A stretch of 50,741 bases of DNA from Peptococcaceae bacterium BRH_c23 (GCA_000961805.1 LADV01000006.1:1-50741), one strand, 5' to 3'; positions 1 to 9,410 are shown, numbered from the stretch's first letter. Translations and numbers: made by a program. The notes: generated from the letters alone by a model not told the origin.

Positions 1-16
1 AAAGGAGGAAATTAAT

Positions 17-517
17 ATGGAATTACGTTCCGTTGCTTATAATCCAACTCTCGCACCTGGTATGGGTGGTATGCAAGGTATGCAAGGGATGGAAAGCATG
101 CAAGGTATGCCTGGAATGCAGGGTATGCAAGGTATGATGGGTCATGGTATGTACCCACAAGGTGGTTTTGTTAATTTGGACGTTGACATGGATCCTGGTT
201 TCGCAACACTTGATCTCGACAGCCAGATGGGTTGTGCACCGTGCGGCCCACACATGATGCATCATCAGCAACATTGTCCAATGCCGACTCCGATGCCAAT
301 CCCTATCCCTACCCCTACCCCTGAACCGGAAGTCTATGTAGTAAAAACAGGGGATACAATTTATAAAATTGCAAAACGTTATGGTACAACAATGCAAGCC
401 ATAATTCTTGCGAATAACCTTCGTAACCCAGATCTGATTTACCCAGGACAAATCTTATTTATTCCAGGAGCATCAAGATTAACAGGAGTATTAGGAGTAT
501 CAGAATTCAGAGGGTAG
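17..517 (+). CDS. LysM-domain protein with Met/Gly-rich N-terminus
   Basis: 166 aa. The ATG at 17 follows a strong AAAGGAGG ribosome site at 2-8. Residues 16-45 are a low-complexity Gly-Met-Gln run (repeats of GMQ). Residues 73-87 hold a CxxC pair (C73, C76) plus a His/Met-rich patch ending in C87. A Pro-rich linker (88-105) leads into one LysM peptidoglycan-binding domain at about 106-150. There is no clear signal peptide. In spore-formers, single-LysM proteins without a secretion signal are often spore coat or cortex assembly proteins (SafA-like), so a coat role is plausible but inferred. The Met/His/Cys content could bind metal; this too is inference. A strong hairpin terminator follows, so the gene ends its own transcript. 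The LysM call is secure; the specific role is not. Confidence 0.85.
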   Translation: MELRSVAYNPTLAPGMGGMQGMQGMESMQGMPGMQGMQGMMGHGMYPQGGFVNLDVDMDPGFATLDLDSQMGCAPCGPHMMHHQQHCPMPTPMPIPIPTPTPEPEVYVVKTGDTIYKIAKRYGTTMQAIILANNLRNPDLIYPGQILFIPGASRLTGVLGVSEFRG

Positions 518-581
518 ATCACACGTACCATTCAGGTGTCATGATTAAAACCTTCAAGATGAGAGCTTATAATATAACTAA

Positions 582-616
582 ACCTAAGCCCTGAGTGAAA
601 CTCAGGGTTTAGGTCT
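582..616 (+). terminator. Rho-independent terminator after the LysM gene
   Basis: A 14-bp stem (582-595 with 601-614, one G-U pair) closes a TGAAA loop and is followed by a short T-containing tail. The 115 bases from here to lpdA show no gene or convincing promoter. Confidence 0.75.
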
Positions 617-754
617 TTGTAAGGAGTTTACCTGCACGTTGAAATTAGGCATGTGCATAGGGAGTGATTGTCTTGGACATAGTTGATAAAACAGGCAGGG
701 AAAATGACTATGTGAGTAGAATACTGGAGAATGGTATGGAAGGAGAGAGTTAAC

Positions 755-2137
755 GTGGATTATCAAGTTGGTATTCTTGGCGGAGGGCCTGGAGGATATG
801 TCTGCGCACTAAGAGCTGCTCAATTGGGTTTATCAGTTGTGCTGATTGAGGGAGAACGATTAGGTGGTACGTGTTTAAACCGAGGGTGTATACCTACCAA
901 AGCTTTGGTGAAAAGCGCAGATTTATGGCGTGAGATGGGACGAGCTGAGGAATTTGGCTTGTTTGTGAGCGAAAAGCGTGTAGACTTTGCGGCTGTGAAC
1001 GCCCGTAAGGATCAAATTGTTAATGCGCTCGTGAGTGGTGTTGAGAAATTGATGAAAGCGGGAAACATCCGTGTAATCAAGGGTTGGGGAGAATTTAATC
1101 AAGTTGGTCAAATCTCTGTGACGACGGATAACGGAGTTGAACATATCCAGGTTGAGAAGGTTGTTATAGCAACAGGCTCAGTACCCATGCGTATTCCGAT
1201 TGCTGGCGCAGATCTTCCCGGGGTGGTAACAAGTGAGGAAATTCTGGAAGGAAAAGAGTTGCCTAAACGCCTTGTGGTCATCGGAGGAGGTGTGATTGGC
1301 TTAGAATTTGCGTCGATTTATGAAGCCTTTGGAGTCAAGGTAAGTGTCGTAGAAATGCTGCCAACTTTGCTGCCAACCTTAGACGAGGAAATTCCCAAGC
1401 GCTTAACTCCGCTGTTAAAGCGATCTGGAATCGATGTTTTTACTAAGACAGCAGTTAAACAGATTTCTCAAGATGGAGAAAGTCTTGTAGTCCAGGTTGA
1501 AGATGCCAAAGGATTAAAAGATATTCCTGCTGATCGGGTACTACTATCCACCGGTCGTAAACCCAATCTCCAAGGAATTGACGTTCATAAATTGGGTCTG
1601 GAGCTTGAAAAAGGCGCTATCAAAGTAAATGCTCAGATGCAGACGAACCTTCTTAATGTTTATGCCATTGGTGATGTAGTCGGTGGGATTATGTTGGCTC
1701 ATGTGGCTTCTGCTGAAGGAATTATAGCAATAGAACATATTGCAGGTCATTCTGTAGAGATGAAATATAGCGCTATACCAAGCGCCATTTTTACGCATCC
1801 CGAGATTGCCACAGTAGGGTATACCGAGCAGGAACTTAAAGCTTCTAGTAAGGATTACCGTGTAAGCAAGTTCCCATTCTCCGCGAATGGCAAGGCCTTA
1901 GCCTTAGGAGAAAGCATTGGACTTGTTAAGATTTTAGCTGATGCTGAAGGAGTGATTGTGGGGGCTAGTATCATGGGACCGCAGGCCAGCACCTTGATTT
2001 CAGAATTAGTCATTGCGGTAGAAAAAGGACTGCGGGCAGAGGATATTGCTCGGACGGTCCATGCCCATCCAACGTTGCCAGAAACCATTATGGAGGCAGC
2101 ACACGGGATCGACGGTAAACCACTTCATTTAGCATAG
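755..2137 (+). CDS. lpdA: Dihydrolipoamide dehydrogenase (E3 / glycine cleavage L-protein)
   Basis: 460 aa FAD-dependent pyridine nucleotide-disulfide oxidoreductase that reoxidises protein-bound dihydrolipoamide with NAD+. Visible motifs: N-terminal FAD dinucleotide fold (GGGPGG at 9-14), redox-active disulfide C40/C45 in GGTCLNRGCIPTK, a central NAD-binding GGGVIGLEF, and the C-terminal catalytic His-Glu pair in HAHPTLPE (H438, E443). I chose the GTG at 755 because AAGGAGAG at 740-747 sits at the right distance; an in-frame ATG at 731 would add 8 residues but has no properly spaced ribosome site. It stands alone with a terminator behind it. No 2-oxoacid dehydrogenase E1/E2 genes are nearby. 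The gcv and lipoyl genes 37 kb downstream make it a good candidate for the L-protein, though it could also serve other complexes. Confidence 0.95.
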   Translation: MDYQVGILGGGPGGYVCALRAAQLGLSVVLIEGERLGGTCLNRGCIPTKALVKSADLWREMGRAEEFGLFVSEKRVDFAAVNARKDQIVNALVSGVEKLMKAGNIRVIKGWGEFNQVGQISVTTDNGVEHIQVEKVVIATGSVPMRIPIAGADLPGVVTSEEILEGKELPKRLVVIGGGVIGLEFASIYEAFGVKVSVVEMLPTLLPTLDEEIPKRLTPLLKRSGIDVFTKTAVKQISQDGESLVVQVEDAKGLKDIPADRVLLSTGRKPNLQGIDVHKLGLELEKGAIKVNAQMQTNLLNVYAIGDVVGGIMLAHVASAEGIIAIEHIAGHSVEMKYSAIPSAIFTHPEIATVGYTEQELKASSKDYRVSKFPFSANGKALALGESIGLVKILADAEGVIVGASIMGPQASTLISELVIAVEKGLRAEDIARTVHAHPTLPETIMEAAHGIDGKPLHLA

Positions 2138-2180
2138 AATAGTACTAAGCAATGCAATGTGATTGCAGAGAGCAGACACC

Positions 2181-2226
2181 AGAGGCTGTAACAAACTCAT
2201 TCCGAGTTTGTTACAGCCTCTTTGTG
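2181..2226 (+). terminator. Terminator after lpdA
   Basis: A perfect 17-bp inverted repeat (2182-2198 with 2204-2220, loop ATTCC) is followed by TTTGTGT. It ends the lpdA transcript before the division cluster. Confidence 0.85.
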
Positions 2227-2341
2227 TGCGAGAAAGTGTCATAGGCTAATGGGCAGATACGGTAGGACTTTATTCCTGTCTTTGGACTTTTATTAAAAAA
2301 AGTGAATAAGGAAGCAGGATTATCATCATGCATGGAGAATA

Positions 2342-2388
2342 GTGGGAAGAAGTGGGGTAAAGTGGGGCGGATATCCACTACAGTGGGG
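2342..2388 (+). promoter_or_regulatory. MraZ operator (TGGG repeat array)
   Basis: AGTGGG(G) blocks have their TGGG at 2343, 2353 and 2363, exactly 10 bp apart, and a fourth at 2384 next to the mraZ start. MraZ proteins are known to bind promoter-proximal TGGGN repeats separated by 5 nt and to repress their own dcw operon. This array matches that arrangement, so autoregulation of the cluster is expected. The last box overlaps the mraZ ribosome site (GGGGTGA). Confidence 0.75.
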
Positions 2389-2396
2389 TGAGCACT

Positions 2397-2828
2397 ATGT
2401 TTATGGGGGAACACATTCATACGATTGACGGAAAAGGCCGGTTAATAATTCCGGTGAAATTCCGAGAAGGCTTGGGGGAACAATTCATTGTGACCAAAGG
2501 CTTAGATCACTGTTTGTTTGTTTACCCTCGTTCAGAATGGAGTATTTTAGAAGAGAAGCTCCGTGCGTTACCGTTTACCCAACCAGATGTTCGTGCCTTT
2601 GTCCGTTTCTTTTTCTCTGGGGCGACAGAATGTGAACTGGACAAGCAGGGAAGAATTCTATTGCCGGCAAATTTGCGTGATTATGCGCAGTTGGAAAAGG
2701 ATCTAGTTCTGGTAGGAGTGTCAAGTCGTGTCGAGATTTGGAGTCAGGCACTTTGGACAGACTACAGTCGGCAAGCAGAAAGTGCTTATGCCAGCGCTGC
2801 TGAATCCTTAGTTCAGCTCGGTATATAG
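2397..2828 (+). CDS. mraZ: Transcriptional regulator MraZ
   Basis: 143 aa, first gene of the dcw cluster. It consists of two tandem SpoVT/AbrB-like (MraZ) domains; each half carries the DxKGR or DxQGR signature ([10 protein letters not shown] near residue 15 and [10 protein letters not shown] near 82). It is a nucleoid-associated DNA-binding protein that forms rings and controls the dcw promoter. The start is the ATG at 2397 (MFMGEH, the usual family N-terminus); a GTG at 2388 would add three residues but lies inside the ribosome site. rsmH begins 16 bp downstream. An array of TGGG boxes just upstream is its probable operator. Confidence 0.95.
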   Translation: MFMGEHIHTIDGKGRLIIPVKFREGLGEQFIVTKGLDHCLFVYPRSEWSILEEKLRALPFTQPDVRAFVRFFFSGATECELDKQGRILLPANLRDYAQLEKDLVLVGVSSRVEIWSQALWTDYSRQAESAYASAAESLVQLGI

Positions 2829-2844
2829 AAAGGAACGGATTTGC

Positions 2845-3777
2845 TTGGATTTTCATCATGTTACAGTGTTATTGAATGAGACTGTGAATGCAGTCGTTTC
2901 GAATCTAACGGGTCGATATGTCGATTGCACATTAGGTGGAGCCGGACATAGCCAAAGGATTCTTTCGAAGCTGGGAGCTTCTGGAAAACTGATCTGCTTT
3001 GACCAGGATAGACAAGCTATCCAACATGCTGAAGAGATTTTAGGCCAGGATGAGCGGGTCACTTTGATTAATCGCAACTTTGAAGCGTTAGAAGTTTCTC
3101 TTCAAGAATTAGACCTGCTGCCTGTCGATGGAATCATATTCGATTTAGGGGTCTCATCCCCTCAACTAGATGAAGCCGAACGGGGTTTTAGTTACATGCA
3201 GGATGCCCCCTTGGATATGCGTATGGATCCTTCAGGTAGTTTAAATGCACGGGAAATCGTCAATACGTGGAGCGAAGAGGCGTTAGCGCAGCTAATTTGG
3301 AAGTATGGGGAAGAAAAATGGTCGAAACGAATTGCCCAATTTATTGTTCAAGCACGCCATGAGCGATCGCTTGAAACCACAGGCGATTTAGTTCAAGCGA
3401 TCAAAGCAGCGGTTCCGGCAGCAGTGCGACGTAGTGGACCTCATCCGGCCAAACGGACATTTCAAGCGATCCGGATTGCTGTAAACGATGAATTAGGGGT
3501 ATTAGATCGCGTACTCGATCAAGCCATGCGTTGCTTAGATCATGGTGGACGAATGGGCGTAATTACGTTTCACTCACTTGAGGACCGGATCGTCAAAGAG
3601 CGAATGAGATCTTGGCTTGGGCGCTGCACTTGTCCACCAGAACTGCCCATTTGCCGATGTGAGGCAAAGGCTATAGCTAAGGTATTGACACGTAAACCTA
3701 TTCTCCCCTCAGAAGAGGAAGTTGAGCAGAATCCGCGCTCAAGAAGTGCAAAATTACGGGTTGCCGAAAAAATATAA
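2845..3777 (+). CDS. rsmH: 16S rRNA (cytosine-1402-N4)-methyltransferase RsmH
   Basis: 310 aa, the normal family length; it methylates C1402 of 16S rRNA at N4 using S-adenosylmethionine. It has the SAM-binding motif near residue 28 (CTLGGAGHS), the FDLGVSSPQLD block near 99, and the typical Arg-rich C-terminus. The TTG at 2845 is taken as start because the protein then begins MDFHHVTVLLNE, the standard N-terminus, with AAAGGA about 10 bases upstream. It lies in the conserved mraZ-rsmH-ftsL order. Confidence 0.95.
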   Translation: MDFHHVTVLLNETVNAVVSNLTGRYVDCTLGGAGHSQRILSKLGASGKLICFDQDRQAIQHAEEILGQDERVTLINRNFEALEVSLQELDLLPVDGIIFDLGVSSPQLDEAERGFSYMQDAPLDMRMDPSGSLNAREIVNTWSEEALAQLIWKYGEEKWSKRIAQFIVQARHERSLETTGDLVQAIKAAVPAAVRRSGPHPAKRTFQAIRIAVNDELGVLDRVLDQAMRCLDHGGRMGVITFHSLEDRIVKERMRSWLGRCTCPPELPICRCEAKAIAKVLTRKPILPSEEEVEQNPRSRSAKLRVAEKI

Positions 3778-3806
3778 AGTCTAAAGCTTAAGGAGGAAGA
3801 ATACCC

Positions 3807-4289
3807 ATGGTAGTGGCGCAAGAAACGATAGATTGGCAAGAACCATTAACCCAAACCCAGGCCCAGAGAAATCCTCGAACCACAAAAAAGGGGAAAGAAT
3901 ACCACAAAATCAAGTGCATCATGGCCTTGGCTTGCATTGTTGGGCTGACTGGTGCAATTGGTGCGGAAACAATCCAGCTCACTGTCGTCAAGGGGGCGCA
4001 GGTACGGAGTCTGGAAAAGGAGATTTCTGCCATCAAAATGAAGAATGATCTGCTTCAGATGGAGGCTGACAAACTTCGGGCAGTGGGGAGAATTGAAAGT
4101 GTAGCATTATCTATGGGTATGGAAAAACCAACCGGAAAAGTGTATATGGCAGGTGCAGTACCTGCGGTCAAAAGTCAAAAAGGGGATCCTACGACCCAAG
4201 CCTTAGATCAACCGACTGAAGCTAACCCCACGACACTTCAGCAATTTTCACATATTTTTACGAGCTTCTTTGCTTCAACACAACGTTAA
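3807..4289 (+). CDS. ftsL: Cell division protein FtsL
   Basis: 160 aa. A basic cytoplasmic N-terminus (residues 1-35) is followed by one membrane segment (about 36-55), a short extracytoplasmic coiled coil (about 62-95), and the RIESVALSMGME stretch typical of FtsL C-terminal cores. The tail after residue 115 is low-complexity. FtsL joins FtsB/DivIC and FtsQ/DivIB in the septal complex that activates FtsWI. The ATG at 3807 has AAGGAGGAAG at 3790-3799. FtsL sequences diverge strongly, so the call rests on topology and on position between rsmH and the PBP gene. Confidence 0.85.
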   Translation: MVVAQETIDWQEPLTQTQAQRNPRTTKKGKEYHKIKCIMALACIVGLTGAIGAETIQLTVVKGAQVRSLEKEISAIKMKNDLLQMEADKLRAVGRIESVALSMGMEKPTGKVYMAGAVPAVKSQKGDPTTQALDQPTEANPTTLQQFSHIFTSFFASTQR

Positions 4290-4342
4290 GAGAATGGCGC
4301 TTTGGGTACGCGGAGACCCCAGAAAGGTGGGGGTGAGGACTA

Positions 4343-6397
4343 ATGAGTCCTTTTGTCGTCATGCGTAAACGAATCGCTTTTCTTTTTTTGTGTGTGAGTA
4401 TTTTTTTGATCGTCTTAATCGTTCGATTGGGGTTCGTGCAACTGAGTCAGGGAGCTGATTTGCGCAAAAAAGCGGATGATTCTCACTTCCGTGGTGTACC
4501 TGTGGCGCCTAAACGTGGAAATATTGAGGATCGTCAAGGAAATATCTTAGCGATGAGTGTCAGTAGTGAAACGGTCTATGCTGTTCCCGCAGAAGTTCGG
4601 CAGTCCGGTAGAGCCAAAGAGATGGCGGTTATCTTAGCCCCACTGCTGGGGAAAACTGCACAAGAGATTGAAGCGCGGATCACTAAACGTTCGGCTTTAG
4701 AATATGTTCAGAAGCGTGTTAAGCCAGAAGTGGCAGCCCAAGTACGGGCGTTAAATTTACCAGGAATAGGGACTACGGAGGATAGCCAAAGGTATTATCC
4801 GAACGGAACCTTAGCTGCCCATATTATCGGATATGCAGGAATTGACAGTCAGGGCCTTGAAGGGATAGAGTTGACCCGGGAAACAGAGCTGAAAGGGATT
4901 CCCGGCAGTATTCTCCAAGAATTTGCGGCCAATGGGATTCCACTTCCTCAGGCGGAACATCAGTATTTGGCTCCTAAACAAGGCGACACTGTACGATTAA
5001 CCATCGATAAAAATATTCAGGCTTTTGCGGAGCGAGAGTTACAAAAGCTGATGACCGGTCAAGGAATCAATATGAACGGCAAGGTCCCTAAAAACGCTTC
5101 TATTTTGGTGATGGATCCCAATACGGGGGAAATGCTGGCCTTAGCTTCAGCACCGACCTTTGATCCGAATCACTATCAAGAAGCAGATCCTAGTACGCGA
5201 CGAAATATTGCGATTCAGAATGGCTATGAACCAGGGTCGACCTTTAAAATTATCACGCTAGCAGCAGCCCTTGAGGAAAAGAAAATTAAGCTTACAGAGC
5301 ATTTTTTTGATAAAGGGGCTTATACGGTACTAGGGAAAAATGTGCGTTGCTGGAAAGCGGGAGGGCATGGCGACCAAACCTATTTGCAAGTAGCTGAAAA
5401 TTCATGTAATCCAGGTTTTATCGAAATGGGACAGCGTCTGGGGATGGATAATTTTTATAAGTATTTGCGTGATTTCGGGTTTGGCAAGAAAACAGGAATT
5501 GAAATGTCCGGTGAAGCGCTAGGGATTCTGGCCAATAAGAAAAAAGCAACGGCGCTGGACTTAGCGACGATGTCCATCGGGCAAACGAATAATGTTACCC
5601 CTATCCAGTTATTGGCCGCGGTTTCAGCGGTGGCTAACGGTGGGACCTTAATGAAACCCCAACTGGTAGCAGAGATTGTAGGCCCCAGCGGAAGGGTGAT
5701 TACCCCCTTTGAAAAGGAAGAAATTCGCCGAGTCATCAGTGAAGAATCCTCTAAATTAGAACGTGAAGTCTTAGAATCTGTCGTGACTAATGGAACCGGA
5801 CGGAGATCGTTCCTCCCTGGCTATCGAGTGGCAGGCAAGACTGGGACAGCTCAGAAGGTAGCCAACGGGGGATATATTCAAGGGGAGTATGTCGCTTCCT
5901 TTGTGGCGTTTGCCCCTGCAGACAAACCAAAACTGGCTATACTTTGTGTCATCGATGGTGTTCCGTTTTACGGCGGGGTCGTAGCCTCCCCCGTTGTCCA
6001 GACTGTCCTGCTAGATTCTTTAAGATACCTGGGTGTTAAACCAGATCCTCAGGCACCATTGACACCTGGTAAACCTTTGCCTGGCCTTGAATTCCCACCT
6101 ATTAAAAAGGCGGCTATCGTTCCTTCAGTCTTAGGCCAGCCTTTAGCTGAAGCGGAAAAGATTTTAGCTCAAGCAGGGTTTAAGACTATAACGGAGGGTA
6201 AGGGCGAGATGGTTCTCGATCAAATTCCTCATGGGGATGCGCAAGTAGAAGCTGAGTCCAATGTACTCCTCTACCTTGGAGCGGATGCATCCACTCCAAC
6301 CCTGGCGAGATGGTGGGAAGATGAGGATGAAGATATCGAAGCAATTCGTAGTCTGACGGGGCGTATTCCAATCTCCGCCAGTTCACTAGGGCATTAG
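4343..6397 (+). CDS. spoVD: Class B penicillin-binding protein with PASTA domain (SpoVD/FtsI family)
   Basis: 684 aa. It has one N-terminal membrane anchor (about 11-33), a PBP dimerisation domain (about 50-210) and a transpeptidase domain (about 245-570). The three active-site motifs are all present: S299-TF-K302, S354-C-N356 and K499-T-G501. One PASTA domain lies at about 594-655, then an acidic tail. It forms D,D-peptide crosslinks at the septum or in spore cortex. Bacillus has both pbpB (division) and spoVD (sporulation) here, whereas this cluster has one gene; a single PASTA repeat favours SpoVD, but it may serve both roles. The ATG at 4343 follows AGGTGGGGGTGAGG. Confidence 0.93.
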   Translation: MSPFVVMRKRIAFLFLCVSIFLIVLIVRLGFVQLSQGADLRKKADDSHFRGVPVAPKRGNIEDRQGNILAMSVSSETVYAVPAEVRQSGRAKEMAVILAPLLGKTAQEIEARITKRSALEYVQKRVKPEVAAQVRALNLPGIGTTEDSQRYYPNGTLAAHIIGYAGIDSQGLEGIELTRETELKGIPGSILQEFAANGIPLPQAEHQYLAPKQGDTVRLTIDKNIQAFAERELQKLMTGQGINMNGKVPKNASILVMDPNTGEMLALASAPTFDPNHYQEADPSTRRNIAIQNGYEPGSTFKIITLAAALEEKKIKLTEHFFDKGAYTVLGKNVRCWKAGGHGDQTYLQVAENSCNPGFIEMGQRLGMDNFYKYLRDFGFGKKTGIEMSGEALGILANKKKATALDLATMSIGQTNNVTPIQLLAAVSAVANGGTLMKPQLVAEIVGPSGRVITPFEKEEIRRVISEESSKLEREVLESVVTNGTGRRSFLPGYRVAGKTGTAQKVANGGYIQGEYVASFVAFAPADKPKLAILCVIDGVPFYGGVVASPVVQTVLLDSLRYLGVKPDPQAPLTPGKPLPGLEFPPIKKAAIVPSVLGQPLAEAEKILAQAGFKTITEGKGEMVLDQIPHGDAQVEAESNVLLYLGADASTPTLARWWEDEDEDIEAIRSLTGRIPISASSLGH

Positions 6398-6499
6398 AAA
6401 CTCATTCAGGTCTGTCGAAGGGGTATTTTGTCTATAATAAATTAGTTGGATTAATTATAAGATGGGTCGTTCGGAAAACGTTGGAAAGGAAGATGAGGC

Positions 6500-7981
6500 A
6501 TGCCCACAGTATGCAAACCATTATCAGATATAACGAACGGAATTGAGGTGCTTGAGGCATCTGGGGATAGCCAAGTCATTATTCAGGGGATAACGATGGA
6601 TTCTCGGCACGTTCAGCCGGGCGATCTTTATGCTTGCGTACCTGGCTTTACAGTGGACGGTCATGACTTCGCAGCAAGTGCCATCTCTTCCGGGGCTGTG
6701 GCGTTAATCGTTGAGCGGTTTTTACCCCTCGATGTTCCTCAAGTCAAGGTTTCAAACGTCCGCCAGGTCTTGGGACTCTTAGCGGCTAATGTTTATGGTC
6801 AACCCAGTGAACAACTAGAGTTGGTGGGTGTGACGGGGACCAATGGAAAAACGACCATAACCTACCTTATTGAGAAAATCGGGACAAAGCAAGACAAGAA
6901 AGTCGGTATTATCGGAACCCTGGGTTCACGGATTGATGGCCGGGATATTCCGGGAGAGCGAACGACACCAGAAGCTCTTGAGGTTCAAAAACTCTTAGGA
7001 GAAATGGTTGCTGAAGGTGTAGACCTAGCAGTGATGGAAGTGTCTTCCCATGCCTTGGCTCTTGGGCGCGTAGTAGGCTGCGAATTTGACGCAGGAATTT
7101 TTACAAATTTGACACAAGATCACTTAGATTATCATAAGACAATGGAGGATTATCTTGAGGCCAAAGCTCGTTTGTTTGCGCATTATTTAAAAGGTAAGAA
7201 ATCCTCTCCAAAGATTAGTATCTTAAATGGAGATGATCCGGCATTTTTTGAATTAAGTCACGCTTCCGCGGCTGCAGTCGTGAGTTATGGAATTCACAAC
7301 GAGGCGGATTACCGCGCAGAGAACGTTGAGGTCACCACTGAGGGGGTTAGATTTCAGGTTCGTTTCCGCCAGCATAGCCAGGAGATAGAGTATGCTACCC
7401 CAGGGTTCTTTAGTGTTTATAACGCTTTGGCAGCCTTCGCCTGGGGTGTTGAACGAGGATATGATAGCGCAGCAGTAGCAGAAGCATTAGCAGATATTTC
7501 TGGCGTACCGGGTCGTTTTGAAAGTGTTCGACTTGGTCAACCATTCCAGGTCATCGTGGATTACGCTCATACACCCGATGGCTTAGAAAACGTCGTGCGG
7601 ACCGCTAGGGATTTTACGAAGGGGAGACTTTTCACTATCTTTGGGTGTGGGGGAGACCGGGATCGCAGTAAACGACCTCTTATGGGAGAGGTTGCCTCGC
7701 GGGGGAGCGATTTTCTCTTTGTGACCTCGGATAATCCTCGTTCAGAAAATCCTGATCAGATCATCCAAGAAATTTTAACGGGAGTGTCAGGAGTAGACTA
7801 TGTCGCCTTACCAGACCGGCGTGAAGCTATCTGGACAGCGTGTCGCATGGCGAAACCTGGAGACACAATTCTGATTGCTGGCAAAGGACATGAAACTTAC
7901 CAGATCTTTGGGGCGGAGGTTCATCCTTTCGATGACCGAGAAGTAGCGCGTGAAGCAGTGAGGGGGCTAGGTTATGCGTAA
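6500..7981 (+). CDS. murE: UDP-MurNAc-tripeptide synthetase MurE (meso-DAP type)
   Basis: 493 aa Mur ligase that adds the third residue to UDP-MurNAc-L-Ala-D-Glu. Visible are the UDP-binding N-domain, the ATP P-loop TGTNGKTT (112-119), and the DNPRSENP block at 411-418; a DNPR motif is the family marker for meso-diaminopimelate rather than lysine. The ATG at 6500 has AAAGGAAG at 6485-6492. The 102-base gap after spoVD contains a TATAAT at 6433-6438 that could be a -10 box, but no matching -35 is clear. It overlaps murF by 8 bases, so the two are probably translationally coupled. Confidence 0.96.
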   Translation: MPTVCKPLSDITNGIEVLEASGDSQVIIQGITMDSRHVQPGDLYACVPGFTVDGHDFAASAISSGAVALIVERFLPLDVPQVKVSNVRQVLGLLAANVYGQPSEQLELVGVTGTNGKTTITYLIEKIGTKQDKKVGIIGTLGSRIDGRDIPGERTTPEALEVQKLLGEMVAEGVDLAVMEVSSHALALGRVVGCEFDAGIFTNLTQDHLDYHKTMEDYLEAKARLFAHYLKGKKSSPKISILNGDDPAFFELSHASAAAVVSYGIHNEADYRAENVEVTTEGVRFQVRFRQHSQEIEYATPGFFSVYNALAAFAWGVERGYDSAAVAEALADISGVPGRFESVRLGQPFQVIVDYAHTPDGLENVVRTARDFTKGRLFTIFGCGGDRDRSKRPLMGEVASRGSDFLFVTSDNPRSENPDQIIQEILTGVSGVDYVALPDRREAIWTACRMAKPGDTILIAGKGHETYQIFGAEVHPFDDREVAREAVRGLGYA

Positions 7982-9395
7982 GTGGACCACTAAGGAAGTA
8001 GCCCGAATTGTCAAGGGAACCTTGATCGGCAACCCTGATCTTGAGGTTGAGGGGTGTATTATAGATAGTCGTCAAGCACAAGGCGGGGAGATGTTTTTCG
8101 CGCTACCTGGAGAAAAAGTGGATGGACATGATTATATTGACGTTGTCTGGAAGAATGGGGCTGTTCTGGTAATTGCTGAAGAGGCTCGCTTTCAAGCACT
8201 TGTAAACAGCCCTGCTGTCCCAGAAGGGAAAGCTCTCCTGCTTGTCAAATCGGTCTTTAATACACTACAAGAATTAGCTAGGTCTTGGCGTAGAGAATTA
8301 GGCTGTAAGGTGGTCGGGGTTACTGGTAGTAACGGGAAAACTACCACGAAGGACATGATCGCAGCAGTGCTCTCTCAGCGTTTTCGAGTTCATCGCAATA
8401 AGGAAAATCAGAACAATGAATTGGGACTTCCGATAACAGTCCTTAACGCTCCACTGGGTACTGAACTCTTGATCTTGGAGATGGGGATGAGGGGTTTAGG
8501 GGAAATCAAAGCCTTGTGCGATATTTCTAGACCAGATATCGGGGTTATCACGAATATTGGCACCACTCATTTAGAGCTATTACAAACTCAAGAGCGAATT
8601 GCCCAAGCAAAGTGGGAATTGGTTGAGTCTCTACCGGAAGAGGGAATAGCGATCCTTAACGCTGAGGACTTGTTTTCAGTAAAGATGGCGAAGAACGATT
8701 CGCATTTAATTCGATATTATGGTATTGAGGGTGAGTTTGCGTTACCTCAGATAAAAGGGGCACAGCTTAATTCTTGGGGGGCCTTGGGGACAACGTTTGA
8801 TGTGACTTTTCAAGACGAAACGGCCAAGGCTAAACTTCCGCTCCCCGGTACTCATAATGTGTTAGATGCCTTAGCAGCCCTTGCGGTCGGCACGGCTTTG
8901 GGTGTTTCATTAGCTGAGGGGTGTGTAGGATTAGAAGAGTTAGAATTATCTAGAATGCGCTTAGAGGTTCGTCAAGGAGTTGGGGGAACTGTCCTGCTCA
9001 ATGATGTCTATAATGCGAATCCGGTATCGATGAAAGCATCCTTACAAGTTCTCAAAGGACGAGCGGGTGTGAATAAATCCCTGGCAATTTTAGGCGAGAT
9101 GTATGAACTTGGAACTGCGGCTGAATCAGGTCATCGTGAAGTAGGTCAGACCCTTGCTGAGTTGGGGGTCAGTAGACTGATCACTGTGGGTAAATTAGCA
9201 GAGGAAATTGCCCAGGGGGCTAGAATGGCCGGATATCTTGAGAATCAGATTAAGGTGACGAATACGCGTGAAGAGGCGATCGAGAAGGCACTGGATCTCC
9301 TTACTCTGCTTGGCCCAGGGACCTGGGTGTTAATTAAAGGTTCTCGGGGTATGAAGATGGAAGAGATTACTACCCGAATCGAAAGATCAGAGTAA
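7974..9395 (+). CDS. murF: UDP-MurNAc-pentapeptide synthetase MurF (D-Ala-D-Ala-adding)
   Basis: 473 aa, third Mur ligase step for UDP-MurNAc, adding D-Ala-D-Ala to the tripeptide in the cytoplasm. It has the P-loop TGSNGKTT at 117-124, the central-domain NIGTTHLE segment with its catalytic His, and the NDVYNANPVSMKASL block of the C-terminal domain. Length is typical. The start lies inside the last codons of murE (8-base overlap) and mraY follows after 15 bases, so murE-murF-mraY form one transcript. Confidence 0.96.
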   Translation: MRKWTTKEVARIVKGTLIGNPDLEVEGCIIDSRQAQGGEMFFALPGEKVDGHDYIDVVWKNGAVLVIAEEARFQALVNSPAVPEGKALLLVKSVFNTLQELARSWRRELGCKVVGVTGSNGKTTTKDMIAAVLSQRFRVHRNKENQNNELGLPITVLNAPLGTELLILEMGMRGLGEIKALCDISRPDIGVITNIGTTHLELLQTQERIAQAKWELVESLPEEGIAILNAEDLFSVKMAKNDSHLIRYYGIEGEFALPQIKGAQLNSWGALGTTFDVTFQDETAKAKLPLPGTHNVLDALAALAVGTALGVSLAEGCVGLEELELSRMRLEVRQGVGGTVLLNDVYNANPVSMKASLQVLKGRAGVNKSLAILGEMYELGTAAESGHREVGQTLAELGVSRLITVGKLAEEIAQGARMAGYLENQIKVTNTREEAIEKALDLLTLLGPGTWVLIKGSRGMKMEEITTRIERSE

Positions 9396-9410
9396 AGGAT
9401 GGAATGACAC

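Noticed and set aside
23..451. 142-codon open frame on the - strand opposite the LysM gene
   Set aside because: It is produced by the repetitive Met/Gly codons of the + strand gene, has a His/Thr-rich low-complexity product and no ribosome site.
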